64,000 nucleotides of DNA, taken from assembly GCF_018596315.1 (NCBI RefSeq), contig NZ_JAHEAG010000026.1, positions 35,167 through 99,166 on the forward strand. The letters run 5' to 3'. The notes beneath the pieces were generated by a model. It was not told the origin of the DNA, did not search any database, and saw only the letters and a program-made list of their open reading frames with translations. The stretch's first letter is position 1; each line of letters begins with the position of its first letter. The translations under genes were made by a program, and so were the position numbers. Of the stretch, positions 46,727 to 55,269 are shown piece after piece. Source of the DNA: Bradyrhizobium sp. SRL28. GTDB lineage: Bacteria; Pseudomonadota; Alphaproteobacteria; Rhizobiales; Xanthobacteraceae.

Positions 46727-47053
46727 GCCGGTAGCCAGACACTGTGCAAATCAGCGGCGAAACCGGCGAAGCCTTTTCGCCACAGGCAAATGGTTTGTTA
46801 AAACCGCGCTGATCGGCAGGCTCCACGCCACGCGTGGCGATCACTGCATTAACGCATTGCAATACATGCATAATTCGTAATCTTACCGGCGAAACGCGAC
46901 CTCCTGATCGCGGCCGTTCAAGTCTTTTCACCGCCTTGTGATTGCCTCTTGGGAACTATTCCTCGGATTCCTACGTTTCCTCCCGCGAGACGTTGAACCG
47001 GCTTGCGAACGGCATCGACGAATTTGCAAGGCGGAAGGCGGCAGGAGACTTCC

Positions 47054-47260
47054 ATGAACCATTCGATCTACAGCGCAGATCGCACGACCCATTTGAAGAT
47101 CGTGGTCGTGGCTTTGGTTGCGGGAATCGTTGTCGCGGGTTTCAGCATCTCCGCGCGCAACACCTCGGATGAAGGTCTGACTCAGACTGCGAGCACGCGC
47201 GTGATGAAGGCCGGTAAGCCGGTCGTGATTACGAGCTCAGGCAACTCTGTTGTACGCTAA
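47054..47260 (+). CDS. Small single-pass membrane protein
   Basis: 68 aa from ATG 47054 behind GCAGGAGA. One TM helix (LKIVVVALVAGIVVAGFSIS) after a short cytosolic N-terminus (MNHSIYSADRTTH), then a polar periplasmic tail (VMKAGKPVVITSSGNSVVR). From memory it resembles a conserved short protein of Bradyrhizobium; no function known. The 327-bp gap before it (46727-47053) shows no gene or clear element. Confidence 0.72.
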   Translation: MNHSIYSADRTTHLKIVVVALVAGIVVAGFSISARNTSDEGLTQTASTRVMKAGKPVVITSSGNSVVR

Positions 47261-47354
47261 AGGAGAATTCACGGAATTCACGCGGCACCTTATAGCCCCC
47301 CAAAGTCGCCACGTGGATAATTAAGACCCCAACTACCCCCAAGTTGACTACGGA

Positions 47355-47386
47355 AACGCCCGCTCCCCACGGGCGTTTTCTTTTTG
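47355..47386 (+). terminator. Rho-independent terminator
   Basis: AACGCCCG-CTCCCCA-CGGGCGTT followed by TTCTTTTTG, about 95 bp after the small membrane protein gene on the same strand. Confidence 0.7.
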
Positions 47387-47440
47387 TGGGAGCTGTTGCG
47401 GAGTTCGCCACCACACCCACAGACCCCATCCTGAGGAGTT

Positions 47441-47528
47441 CGTAGCCCGGATGGAGCGAAGCGTAATCCGGGATTCTTGCGACATTCGACGGCGGTCCCG
47501 GGTTTCGCTTCGCTTTACCCGGGCTACG
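47441..47528. repeat. Palindromic repeat (CGTAGCCCGGATGGAGCG family)
   Basis: CGTAGCCCGGATGGAGCGAA (from 47441) faces TTCGCTTCGCTTTACCCGGG with end CTACG at 47528. Arms match with a few bulges. It lies between the terminator and the end of the anti-sigma gene; just left, CCCCATCCTGAGGAG looks like a fragment of yet another repeat. Confidence 0.75.
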
Positions 47529-47547
47529 GGCTTTCGCGCCGCGGCGC

Positions 47548-48480
47548 CTAGCGATTGGCCGGCACCGTCTCGATCAGCTTGCCGGTAAAGACCGGCGCCG
47601 AGTGCGGCTTGCCGTCTGGTGATCCGCCGGCCTGCTCGATGGTCACCGCAAAGAGCGCGGAATTGATCATGCCGGCGTCGTAATCGGCCAGCACCGGACG
47701 CGCGGTAAAGTCGCTGCCGCCAATCACGCCGAGCGAGCGCGGCTGCGGCAGCTTGTCGGAGATCAGCCAAAGCTCGAAACTCTTGCCGGGCTCGGCCTCG
47801 GCGCCGACCTTGCGTACCGTGAAATTCTTGGTCGCGGCGTCGACCGTCAGGATGAAGGCGGGCGAGCCAGCGTCACGCTGCAGCAGGGCGACGTATTGCG
47901 CCGAGGGCACAGGCGATGGCGCCGGCGTCTTGACCTCGACCGTCTGGATGCGCGGCTTCGGCCGCAAGCCCTCCGGCAACAGTTCCGGCCGATAGACCTG
48001 CACCGCCAGCATCCCGACCAGGGCTGCGGCAAGCGCGGTGGCGACGGAAGCGATATTGCGCCAGCGGTTGGCGCGGCCCGCCAACTGGATGACGTTGGAA
48101 TTGTCCACGGCGGCTGGCGGCGCGGCAGCCGACGGCGCTTCAACGGCTAGCGGCGCCTGGACGGCTGGCGGCGCCTGGGCGACCACCGGTTCGGCCGGCG
48201 GCGGAGACGGAGGCGGCGGCGCCTCGGGCAGCACCAGCGGCGCCTGCTGTCCGGTGGAATGGCCGATCGCGGCCTTGATGTTTTCCCACACGATCGGCCG
48301 CGGCTCGACGGAGCCGACCATCTGGTTCAGCACGCCGAGCCGGTATTCCCAGGCGTGCACGATCGCGGTGAATTCCGTATCGACGGCCATCATGGTCTCG
48401 ACCTGCGCGCGCTCGTCGGCATCGAGGGTGCCGAGCGCATATTCCGCGGCGAGCGCGATATGGTCTTCGCTATAGGCCAT
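47548..48480 (-). CDS. RskA-type anti-sigma factor
   Basis: 310 aa. N-terminal zinc-less anti-sigma domain (DHIALAAEYALGTLDADERA, HAWEYRLGVLNQMV), Pro/Ala-rich linker (about 84-125), one TM helix (about 145-162, ASVATALAAALVGMLAVQVY), and a periplasmic RskA C-domain (FELWLISDKLPQPRSLGVIG, FAVTIEQAGGSPDGKP). It holds the ECF sigma factor encoded 17 bp upstream at the membrane and releases it on an envelope signal. Confidence 0.93.
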   Translation of the reverse strand: MAYSEDHIALAAEYALGTLDADERAQVETMMAVDTEFTAIVHAWEYRLGVLNQMVGSVEPRPIVWENIKAAIGHSTGQQAPLVLPEAPPPPSPPPAEPVVAQAPPAVQAPLAVEAPSAAAPPAAVDNSNVIQLAGRANRWRNIASVATALAAALVGMLAVQVYRPELLPEGLRPKPRIQTVEVKTPAPSPVPSAQYVALLQRDAGSPAFILTVDAATKNFTVRKVGAEAEPGKSFELWLISDKLPQPRSLGVIGGSDFTARPVLADYDAGMINSALFAVTIEQAGGSPDGKPHSAPVFTGKLIETVPANR

Positions 48481-48497
48481 CGTTCAAGATCCGGACC

Positions 48498-49043
48498 TCA
48501 CAGCCCGAGACACTCCCTTATATCCATCATGCTGCGGCGCAGCCACGTCTTCACCGTATTCACCGGCGCCTCGAACTTGGCAGCAAGCTGCTCCCGACTC
48601 CAGCCGTTGTAATAGGCTAGCAGCACGAGCTTCTGCCGATCCGGCTCGAGACGGCCGACGCATTCCAGCAACCGCTTCAACTCTTCCGTCATCTCGCGCC
48701 GCGCCAGCGGATCGGGTGAATCGGCCGCGACTTCCATCGCGGCAGGCTCCTCCTCGATCGAGCTTTCGCTCTTCTTGCGCACCACGTCGATCGCCCGGTT
48801 GCGTGCGATCGACACCATCCATGTAATCGGCGAAGCGAGCGCCGGGTTGAACTGACCGGCACTTTTCCAGATCTTGACGTAAGCCTCCTGAATGACCTCC
48901 TCCGCGAGATCCTGACGCCGCAAGATACGGAGCACGACGCCGAAGAGTTTCGCGCGCGTGGCGGCGTAAAGGCGCTCAAAAGCAGCCTCATCCCCCTTCG
49001 CCACCGCGGCAATCAGCCATACCAGCTCCGCTGGCGTCAGCAT
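48498..49043 (-). CDS. ECF-type RNA polymerase sigma factor (SigK/RpoE-like)
   Basis: 181 aa. Region 2 (DEAAFERLYAATRAKLFGVV, DLAEEVIQEAYVKIWKSAGQ, PITWMVSIARNRAIDVVRKK) and region 4 (LDPDRQ-like LEPDRQKLVLLAYYNGWSRE, FEAPVNTVKTWLRRSM) are intact. Upstream of its cognate RskA-type anti-sigma gene. It is inserted between flhA and fliJ-fliI but probably controls envelope-stress genes rather than flagella. Confidence 0.95.
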   Translation of the reverse strand: MLTPAELVWLIAAVAKGDEAAFERLYAATRAKLFGVVLRILRRQDLAEEVIQEAYVKIWKSAGQFNPALASPITWMVSIARNRAIDVVRKKSESSIEEEPAAMEVAADSPDPLARREMTEELKRLLECVGRLEPDRQKLVLLAYYNGWSREQLAAKFEAPVNTVKTWLRRSMMDIRECLGL

Positions 49044-49168
49044 TCAACGTCCCCCAAAACCTCGATCCTCCACCCGCGTCTTACGCCGGAGCCGTCGGGA
49101 AGTTTCGTAGCATACCCTGCGCCAAAGGGGCCACCAAGTCGCCGGTTTCGGGGGAATCTGGACAAGAA

Positions 49169-49196
49169 AAAACCCGGGCCTTTTGGCCCGGGTTTT
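49169..49196 (-). terminator. Bidirectional rho-independent terminator
   Basis: AAAACCCGGGCC-TTTT-GGCCCGGGTTTT, a 12-bp perfect stem with A/T runs on both sides, 30 bp after the fliJ stop. It separates fliJ from the ECF sigma gene. Confidence 0.88.
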
Positions 49197-49226
49197 CGAT
49201 CATTCAACCGATGAGTGTGAGAAGCG

Positions 49227-49643
49227 TCAGGCGACGCCAAGCCGGGCGCGCATCAGGCCGATACTGTCCATGTCGGCCTGCTCCCGGGCGCTCTCCTCGG
49301 CGCGCTCGCGTGCCTGGTCGCGCTCGTCGAGCAGTTCGACCTTCTTCAGCTCCTCGAATGCTTCACTCAACAGGCTCTTGGCATCCTCGAGCTGGATGCG
49401 CAGTTCGTCGGCGGAGCGGGTCAGGTTTTCCCGGCGCTGGATCGCGGCCTTGGCGTAGGTCGGGTAGGCGAAATGGGAGGGGTCGTTGATCCCGGCCCGC
49501 TCCTGCTCGGTCTGAATTTCGCGCTCGAGATCGACCGACATGCGCTGGAAGTCGGCGATCATGCCTTCGATCTGGGTAACCCTTCGGCGCTTCTCGTCGA
49601 CCTGAAATTTCTTCAGGCGGATCAGCGTTTCTCGTGACTTCAT
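49227..49643 (-). CDS. fliJ: Flagellar export chaperone FliJ-like
   Basis: 138 aa, almost wholly helical: TLIRLKKFQVDEKRRRVTQI, EGMIADFQRMSVDLEREIQT, and a second heptad segment RIQLEDAKSLLSEAFEELKK. This two-helix coiled coil, its length and its place directly after fliI on the same strand fit FliJ, which couples the FliI ATPase to the FlhA gate. Sequence identity in this family is low, so the call leans on synteny. Confidence 0.88.
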   Translation of the reverse strand: MKSRETLIRLKKFQVDEKRRRVTQIEGMIADFQRMSVDLEREIQTEQERAGINDPSHFAYPTYAKAAIQRRENLTRSADELRIQLEDAKSLLSEAFEELKKVELLDERDQARERAEESAREQADMDSIGLMRARLGVA

Positions 49644-49752
49644 CGACTCATACTCCCCAGAAGTCCCAATTTGAACGCGGGACGGAGCCGGCTCCCCCGG
49701 GGGGCCCCACCGGCGTCATTAATCATGTGCCGGGGATGATGGCCTGACAAAG

Positions 49753-51078
49753 TTAGCGTTCCGTTTCCAAATTGGTGAGGATATGCGCCAAATAGCGGTA
49801 GCCGTCATCGAGGCTTGATTTTTCGTCCTTGGCCTGACGCAGGAACGCTTCCAGCGGGTCGTGCAGCCGGATCGCCTCGTCGACTTCGGCACTCGAACCC
49901 GCCCGGTAGGCGCCGAGCCGGATCAGTTCCTCCATGTCGGCGTAGGTCGCCATTACCTGACGGCCCTTCGTGATAACGGGCAGATAGTCCGGATTGGCCG
50001 ATCGCGGCATGGTGCGGGAGACCGATTTGAGGATGTTGATCGCGGGAAACCGCCCGCGCTCTGCAATCGAGCGTTGCATCACGACGTGACCGTCCAGAAT
50101 GCCGCGGACTGCGTCGGCGATCGGCTCGTTATGGTCGTCGCCATCGACCAGCACCGTGAAAATGCCGGTGATGGTGCCAACGCCGATGCCCGGCCCCGCC
50201 CGCTCCAGAAGTTTCGGCAATTCGGTAAACACGGTCGGCGTATAGCCCTTGGCCGTCGGCGGCTCGCCGGCCGACAATCCGATCTCGCGCTGCGCCATCG
50301 CAAAGCGCGTGACCGAGTCCATCAGGCACAGTACGTCCTTGTCCTCATCGCGGAAATACTCCGCAATCGCCAGCGTCAGATAAGCCGCCTGCCGCCGCAT
50401 CAAGGCGGGTTCATCCGATGTCGCCACCACCACGACAGAGCGCGCGAGACCCTCGTCGCCGAGATCCTCCTGCAGAAATTCCTGCACCTCGCGGCCACGT
50501 TCGCCGATCAGGCCGATGACAGTAATGTCGGCATCGACGTTGCGCGCCAGCATCGACAGCAGCACCGATTTGCCGACGCCGGAACCTGCGAAGATGCCGA
50601 GCCGCTGGCCGCGGCAGCAGGTCAGGAACGTATTGAGCGCACGGACGCCGAGATCGAGCGGCGCCCCGACGCGCTTGCGCGAATGCGCCGGCGGCGGCGA
50701 ATTGCGGTAGGGCATCGGCGACGGCCCCTGCGCCAGCGGCCCCTTGCCGTCGATCGGTTCCCCCATGGCGTTGATGACGCGGCCGAGCCAGGCCGGTGAC
50801 GGCCGCACCTGGCTGGCCGCCGTAGCGATCACCGCGCGGCAACCGCGCCGCACGCCATCGAGCCCACCGAATGGCATCACGACCGCATTGCTGCCGGAAA
50901 AACCGATCACCTCGGCCGGGATGAAACGGTTCCCGCCGGTCTCGATGACGATCCTCGCGCCGACCGACATTGCGTGAATCGGCCCCGCGATCTCGACCAT
51001 CAGCCCGCGCACGCCCACAACGCGGCCATATATATTGACGCCGTCGATGTCGCCGATCTGCTCCGCAAGCGCCTTCAT
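49753..51078 (-). CDS. fliI: Flagellum-specific ATPase FliI
   Basis: 441 aa. Walker A AGSGVGKS (164-171), LIGERGREVQEFLQEDLG, the Walker B region KDVLCLMDSVTRFAMAQREI, and VLVDGDDHNEPIADAVRGIL with LDGHVVMQRSIAERGRFPAI as in F1-like type III export ATPases. Powers unfolding and release of flagellar export substrates at the membrane base. Precedes fliJ by 109 bp and is divergent from ctrA; a CtrA-like site lies in its upstream region. Confidence 0.97.
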   Translation of the reverse strand: MKALAEQIGDIDGVNIYGRVVGVRGLMVEIAGPIHAMSVGARIVIETGGNRFIPAEVIGFSGSNAVVMPFGGLDGVRRGCRAVIATAASQVRPSPAWLGRVINAMGEPIDGKGPLAQGPSPMPYRNSPPPAHSRKRVGAPLDLGVRALNTFLTCCRGQRLGIFAGSGVGKSVLLSMLARNVDADITVIGLIGERGREVQEFLQEDLGDEGLARSVVVVATSDEPALMRRQAAYLTLAIAEYFRDEDKDVLCLMDSVTRFAMAQREIGLSAGEPPTAKGYTPTVFTELPKLLERAGPGIGVGTITGIFTVLVDGDDHNEPIADAVRGILDGHVVMQRSIAERGRFPAINILKSVSRTMPRSANPDYLPVITKGRQVMATYADMEELIRLGAYRAGSSAEVDEAIRLHDPLEAFLRQAKDEKSSLDDGYRYLAHILTNLETER

Positions 51079-51117
51079 TGCGAAAACCTTAAGTTTCCGC
51101 GCTTTAACCGGAGGCGC

Positions 51118-51132
51118 TTAACCTCGTGTTTA
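51118..51132 (-). promoter_or_regulatory. CtrA-box-like site upstream of fliI
   Basis: On the + strand TTAA-N7-TTTA (read from the fliI side, TAAA-N7-TTAA), one mismatch to the CtrA box, 40-54 bp before the fliI start. CtrA control of flagellar operons is established in Caulobacter; here it is inferred. Confidence 0.35.
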
Positions 51133-51208
51133 CCCGCATCATTAATCATTGCGTCACTGTCTTTGGTGACTGAGAGCGCTTGCCCATCAGAAGAAGGGCG
51201 AAACGCGG

Positions 51209-51369
51209 GAGTCGGTTAGGCCCGTCTCTTAATCTGGAGCATGAGTAGGCACGGTAAGGAAAAGCTGCTTTCGCGCAACATCTTAGGGCGATTCGATAAA
51301 AATTGCACTTAAAGACCTTGCGAAGCGGAATCAGATTTTGTTAACCATATGTCTGTCAGGATCCGAATC
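51209..51369 (+). promoter_or_regulatory. ctrA upstream region with four GANTC sites and a TTAACCAT half-site
   Basis: GANTC (CcrM methylation target) occurs at 51209, 51290, 51328 and 51365. The CtrA half-motif TTAACCAT is at 51341-51348. The region lies between divergent fliI and ctrA (367 bp, no ORF). In Caulobacter the ctrA P1 promoter is controlled by GANTC methylation and CtrA itself. Confidence 0.55.
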
Positions 51370-51445
51370 AGTTGTTCAAAGGCGTTTTGAGTGCCGCAAG
51401 TGCGGCCGACCTGACGCCCGGAGCGGCGGACTAAAGGGGACTGGC

Positions 51446-52147
51446 ATGCGCGTTTTGCTGATTGAAGATGACAGCGCCGTTGCGCAGTCGATCGAGCTGA
51501 TGCTCAAATCCGAGAGTTTCAACGTCTATACGACGGATCTCGGAGAGGAAGGCGTCGACCTCGGTAAGCTCTACGATTACGACATTATCCTTCTCGACCT
51601 TAACCTGCCCGACATGTCCGGCTACGACGTGCTCAAGCAGCTCCGGGTTTCGAAGATCAAGACCCCCATTCTGATCCTCTCCGGCCTCGCCGGCATCGAG
51701 GATAAGGTCAAGGGCCTCGGCGTCGGCGCCGATGACTACATGACCAAGCCCTTCCACAAGGACGAACTGGTTGCCCGCATCCATGCGATCGTGCGCCGTT
51801 CCAAGGGTCACGCCCAGTCGGTCATCCAGACCGGCGATCTCGTGGTCAATCTCGACACCAAGACGGTCGAGGTCGGGGGTCAGCGGGTACATCTGACGGG
51901 CAAGGAATACCAGATGCTGGAGCTGCTTTCGCTCCGTAAGGGAACCACCCTCACCAAGGAAATGTTCCTCAACCATCTCTATGGCGGCATGGACGAGCCC
52001 GAGCTGAAGATCATCGACGTCTTCATCTGCAAGCTGCGCAAGAAGCTGGCCAACGCCTCCGAAGGCCGCAACTTCATCGAAACCGTGTGGGGCCGCGGCT
52101 ACGTGCTGCGCGAGCCGCACGAGGCGGACGAGCGCATTCCCGCCTGA
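51446..52147 (+). CDS. ctrA: Cell-cycle response regulator CtrA
   Basis: 233 aa from ATG 51446 (AGGGGA upstream). Receiver domain with phospho-acceptor Asp51 (IILLDLNLPDMSGYDVL) and KPF switch lysine (YMTKPFHKDELVARIHAIVR), then an OmpR-type winged helix (HLTGKEYQMLELLSLRKGTT, VFICKLRKKLANASEGRNFI). The sequence is the highly conserved alphaproteobacterial CtrA. The C-terminus ends EADERIPA, unlike the double-Ala degron of Caulobacter CtrA, though it also ends in Ala. It governs cell-cycle and motility genes. Confidence 0.97.
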   Translation: MRVLLIEDDSAVAQSIELMLKSESFNVYTTDLGEEGVDLGKLYDYDIILLDLNLPDMSGYDVLKQLRVSKIKTPILILSGLAGIEDKVKGLGVGADDYMTKPFHKDELVARIHAIVRRSKGHAQSVIQTGDLVVNLDTKTVEVGGQRVHLTGKEYQMLELLSLRKGTTLTKEMFLNHLYGGMDEPELKIIDVFICKLRKKLANASEGRNFIETVWGRGYVLREPHEADERIPA

Positions 52148-52191
52148 TCAGGGTTTAAGGCGAGCCAGAAGGCTCACTCCTCCCGACTGGA

Positions 52192-52218
52192 CCCCGCCCG
52201 AAACGGCGGGGTTTTTGT
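52192..52218 (+). terminator. Rho-independent terminator after ctrA
   Basis: ACCCCGCC-CGAAAC-GGCGGGGT followed by TTTTGTTT, about 45 bp after the ctrA stop. Confidence 0.88.
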
Positions 52219-52308
52219 TTGGACGGATGACTTAATTGACTTCCCCGATGAAACTCGATCCCCTTCGTCCCGTAGCTGACTGAATTGTCCATAACCGAGG
52301 GGCAAGTC

Positions 52309-53115
52309 ATGAAAAACGTCAGGTTGGTTGCCGCTATCGCACTCGGATCGGCATCGGGCGCGCTCATCGGCTATTCGGCGTTCGCCGGCGGCGACAAGGT
52401 CGCGTTCCCGGAGAATTTCGACAAGGACACGCTCTACGCCACGGTCGATCGTTACGACAACAAGCAGTATCGCGAGCTCTATGCGACACCGGCGGCGGTC
52501 GATGCGGTACGCAAGGGGCAGCCGATCCCGAGCGGCACGGTGCTAACGCTGGTGCAGTACAAGGCGCAGCTCGATGCGGCCGGCGAGCCTCGCAAGGATG
52601 CCAACGGCCGTTTCCAGAAGGGCGACCTCGTCGCCTACACGGTGATGGAAAAGCGCGACGGCTGGGGCACCGAGTACAAGGACGACATTCGGAACGGCGA
52701 ATGGGAGTATCAGGCGTTTGGCCCGGACAAGAAGGTCAACGACAAGGCCAATTTGACGGCCTGCTTCACCTGCCACAAGCCGCATGCCGGGCAGGATTTT
52801 GTTATCTCACTAGCAGGCCTGAAAGGCACGCCCGAAGGCGCCATGGCAAAGCCCGCGTCGGGCCCCGGCGTGGTCTCGATCTCCGACTTCAAGTTCGGGC
52901 CGGAGACCGTCGTCGTCAGCAAGGGCCAGACCATCACCTGGCACAACACGGATTCCTCGCCGCACCAAGTGACGGTCACCGGCCCCAAGGCGCAGCGCTC
53001 GTCGATCGCGCTGAAAGGCCAGACCACCCAGCTGACCCTCGCCGATGCAGGAATCTACGATTACATCTGCGGCCTGCACCCGGCAATGAAGGGCAAGATC
53101 GAGGTCAGGGAATAG
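52309..53115 (+). CDS. Cytochrome P460-type haem protein fused to a cupredoxin domain
   Basis: 268 aa from ATG 52309. Signal segment about 1-26 (VAAIALGSASGALIGYSAFA). Residues about 30-172 are cytochrome P460-like (FPENFDKDTLYATVDRYDNK, YTVMEKRDGWGTEY) with the haem motif CFTCH (Cys152, Cys155, His156). Residues about 187-267 are a cupredoxin with type 1 copper ligands His219 (SSPHQVTV) and Cys254-x2-His257-x2-Met260 (CGLHPAM), the amicyanin-like short spacing. It should be periplasmic and carry electrons between haem and copper. P460s oxidise hydroxylamine in nitrifiers; no hao or amo genes are here. A P460 crosslinking Lys cannot be assigned by eye. Confidence 0.88.
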   Translation: MKNVRLVAAIALGSASGALIGYSAFAGGDKVAFPENFDKDTLYATVDRYDNKQYRELYATPAAVDAVRKGQPIPSGTVLTLVQYKAQLDAAGEPRKDANGRFQKGDLVAYTVMEKRDGWGTEYKDDIRNGEWEYQAFGPDKKVNDKANLTACFTCHKPHAGQDFVISLAGLKGTPEGAMAKPASGPGVVSISDFKFGPETVVVSKGQTITWHNTDSSPHQVTVTGPKAQRSSIALKGQTTQLTLADAGIYDYICGLHPAMKGKIEVRE

Positions 53116-53151
53116 CCGGCTGCGTCAAGGCCGCCATGAAAGATTTGCGAG

Positions 53152-53174
53152 CCCCGCCCGAAATGGCGGGGTTT
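53152..53174 (+). terminator. Weak terminator-like hairpin after the P460-cupredoxin gene
   Basis: CCCCGCC-CGAAAT-GGCGGGG followed by only TTT, about 37 bp after the stop. Near-copy of the stem after ctrA. Confidence 0.55.
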
Positions 53175-53224
53175 GGGGCGGACCGCTTCCGTCGGCCTGT
53201 CCGGATAACAGCGGCCTCGACTAC

Positions 53225-53719
53225 CTAAGCGCCCAGCGCGGTCGATATCTCGCCAAGCGTCGCCTTCTCGGCGTCGCTCACCTTGACTCCGGCACTGAAC
53301 AGGCCTCCGCCTTCCGACGCCGCCTCTGCAGTGCTTTGACTGATCTGCCGGAGCCAGTTCTTGAATTCCGCCGCATCACCGGGTGCCTTCGCGGCAAGCA
53401 AGGCAGAAACCTGCCGCAGCTCATCGATGCATTTGCCTTTCATTTCAGCCGGCTTGCTGTTCGCAAATTTTGTTTTCAGGCCATCTCGCGCGGCGCTTCG
53501 CCCTTCGCTGCTGGAAAAGTCCGTAACCACCGACTTGACCAGCGCGTTGGTGTCGGAGCCGGTCGCCGCCTGGGTGAGCGCGGTACCTCCGGCAAACGAC
53601 TCCTTCAGCAGTCCCCATAGGCCACTGGGTTCGGCCGCGGTGATGGCCATACCGGCGATCATCGGGCTCTCCAGCAACAGCGTCCACTCATCCTTTGTGA
53701 AGCTTGTCTTGTCAGCCAT
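53225..53719 (-). CDS. Uncharacterised helical protein downstream of the DUF937 gene
   Basis: 164 aa from ATG 53719 with AGGAG eight bases upstream. No signal or TM helix. Helical pattern: FTKDEWTLLLESPMIAGMAI, LWGLLKESFAGGTALTQAAT, CIDELRQVSALLAAKAPGDA and FKNWLRQISQSTAEAASEGG. From context (121 bp after a DUF937 protein, same strand) the two probably work together. The motif PMIAGMAITAAEPSGLWGLL appears in uncharacterised bacterial proteins of similar size, but I cannot name a function. Confidence 0.78.
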   Translation of the reverse strand: MADKTSFTKDEWTLLLESPMIAGMAITAAEPSGLWGLLKESFAGGTALTQAATGSDTNALVKSVVTDFSSSEGRSAARDGLKTKFANSKPAEMKGKCIDELRQVSALLAAKAPGDAAEFKNWLRQISQSTAEAASEGGGLFSAGVKVSDAEKATLGEISTALGA

Positions 53720-53840
53720 TGATCTTACTCCTGGTGAATACAAACGGCGGGTTGAGCGATCCGCAGCAGCGCGAGTGCGCAAAGCCGCCGGCAGTTGCCC
53801 AGCCGTCCGGCGGAGGCCGGACGGCATGACGTTCTGAAAT

Positions 53841-54992
53841 TCAGGAGCGCGCGAGCGCGTCGAGCTTGCCTCGAAGCTCGTCAATCGCCGGCTTCGCAAT
53901 AGTGCCGGCGCCGGGCGTCGCCAGCACCTTGTCGCACATCTGGTTGATGGCGGGGGTCGCGGCCACGATCAGCTTTACGAGGGTGCTCTTTCCCTCAGGA
54001 GAGAGCTGCGTCGCGCGAGAGCTGACCTCATTCAATTGAGCCGTTGCTTCCTTTATTTTTGGCAGGGCAGCCTCGGCCGATGCGGCATCGGTGATGCCGG
54101 GAAGCACGGTCCTGATGGACCCAACCGACGTGTTGATCTGATTCGCCAGATTCATCCCGCCGACCGTCAAATCCGCCGGCGCGAGGCCCACGGTTCCGGT
54201 CGCGGTCCGCGTCGTGGCGGGAGGCGGCACCTGAGCGACTGTGTCCTCCCCTGAACGACCAAAGGCGAACCAGGCCAGACCACCCAATACCGCCGCGGCG
54301 ACCAGCCAGTACGGCCATTGCGGTACCGACGTTCTGCTGGCCATCGCCGAGGCTGCCCGACCAGCCCCGGAAATGGTCCGCTCCGAAACCTCCGAAACTC
54401 GCCCGCCAGCCGCGCTGGCTGCCGCCGCACCGCTGCGCAAGCTTTCAGTCGCTCCGTCAATGAGACCAGCGGCACTCAACTGACCGGCGAGACCGGGCGG
54501 TATTGCCGCAGCGATCTGATCCTTCTGAGAAGTGAGAAGAGACACCAGCCCGCTTGCGTCGAGACCCGTGCTGCGTTGCTGCTGACCTAACGCACCAAGG
54601 ACCACGGGGCCGAGCATGCCGAGCATCGACTTGCTGGTGCCCTCACTGATGCCCGCGAACTTGCCTATCGTCTGCGCCATTGCGTCCAGCGTTCCGCCAC
54701 CGAACAGGCCCGAAAGCATGTTCGATCCCGTTTCCGCCAGCGAGTTCTGGCCGGTACCGCCGATGAGATTCTTGAGGCTCTCAAGCGAGGCGGATTGCTG
54801 TGTCAGTGTGTTGGTGAGCTGGCGGGCGCCATTGGGAGTGGAGCCAACGTCAGCGAAGCTTGCAAGAAGCGCGGGAATCGCACCCGCGATGGCTTTTTGC
54901 GCAACATTGCGATCAAGACCCAGAGCAGAAGCGATCTTCGCTATCATGTCCGGCGTTAGGAATTGCATCACTACAGAGACCAAATTCGCCAT
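53841..54992 (-). CDS. DUF937 protein with TM anchor
   Basis: 383 aa, ribosome site AGGAGG. The N-terminal DUF937 region (about 1-170) reads LDRNVAQKAIAGAIPALLAS, LFGGGTLDAMAQTIGKFAGI and MLGMLGPVVLGALGQQQRST. A TM helix at about 229-246 (WPYWLVAAAVLGGLAWFAFG) separates it from a ~130-residue outer domain (LTVGGMNLANQINTSVGSIR, IKEATAQLNEVSSRATQLSP). DUF937 proteins are uncharacterised. First gene of a pair with the 53225 gene. Confidence 0.85.
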   Translation of the reverse strand: MANLVSVVMQFLTPDMIAKIASALGLDRNVAQKAIAGAIPALLASFADVGSTPNGARQLTNTLTQQSASLESLKNLIGGTGQNSLAETGSNMLSGLFGGGTLDAMAQTIGKFAGISEGTSKSMLGMLGPVVLGALGQQQRSTGLDASGLVSLLTSQKDQIAAAIPPGLAGQLSAAGLIDGATESLRSGAAAASAAGGRVSEVSERTISGAGRAASAMASRTSVPQWPYWLVAAAVLGGLAWFAFGRSGEDTVAQVPPPATTRTATGTVGLAPADLTVGGMNLANQINTSVGSIRTVLPGITDAASAEAALPKIKEATAQLNEVSSRATQLSPEGKSTLVKLIVAATPAINQMCDKVLATPGAGTIAKPAIDELRGKLDALARS

Positions 54993-55269
54993 GGCGATCC
55001 TCCTGAGCAGAGTGCAGGTATTTTCTCAGGTAGTTCGTCCAGTCCAGATTGCGTCTCAAAGTTTGATCACCTTATATTACAACCTCGCCGGACAAATCCG
55101 AGTTCCACAAAAGCTGCTACGATTCGGGAACCCGGGAACTACTTGAAGCGGCGCTGGCAGGCGTTATCGCATCGAGAAAACATCGCCGCCGTTGAAACTG
55201 CCGCCGCCGCTTCACGCTGAGCTTTCCCGCTGAACCTTCACGCTACTTGGGGCTGATGGAGTACGGCAC

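Noticed and set aside
48498..49043. ECF sigma factor as a flagellar regulator
   Set aside because: Although it lies between flhA and fliJ, a strong terminator separates it from fliJ and its partner is an RskA-type anti-sigma factor, not a FlgM-like one.
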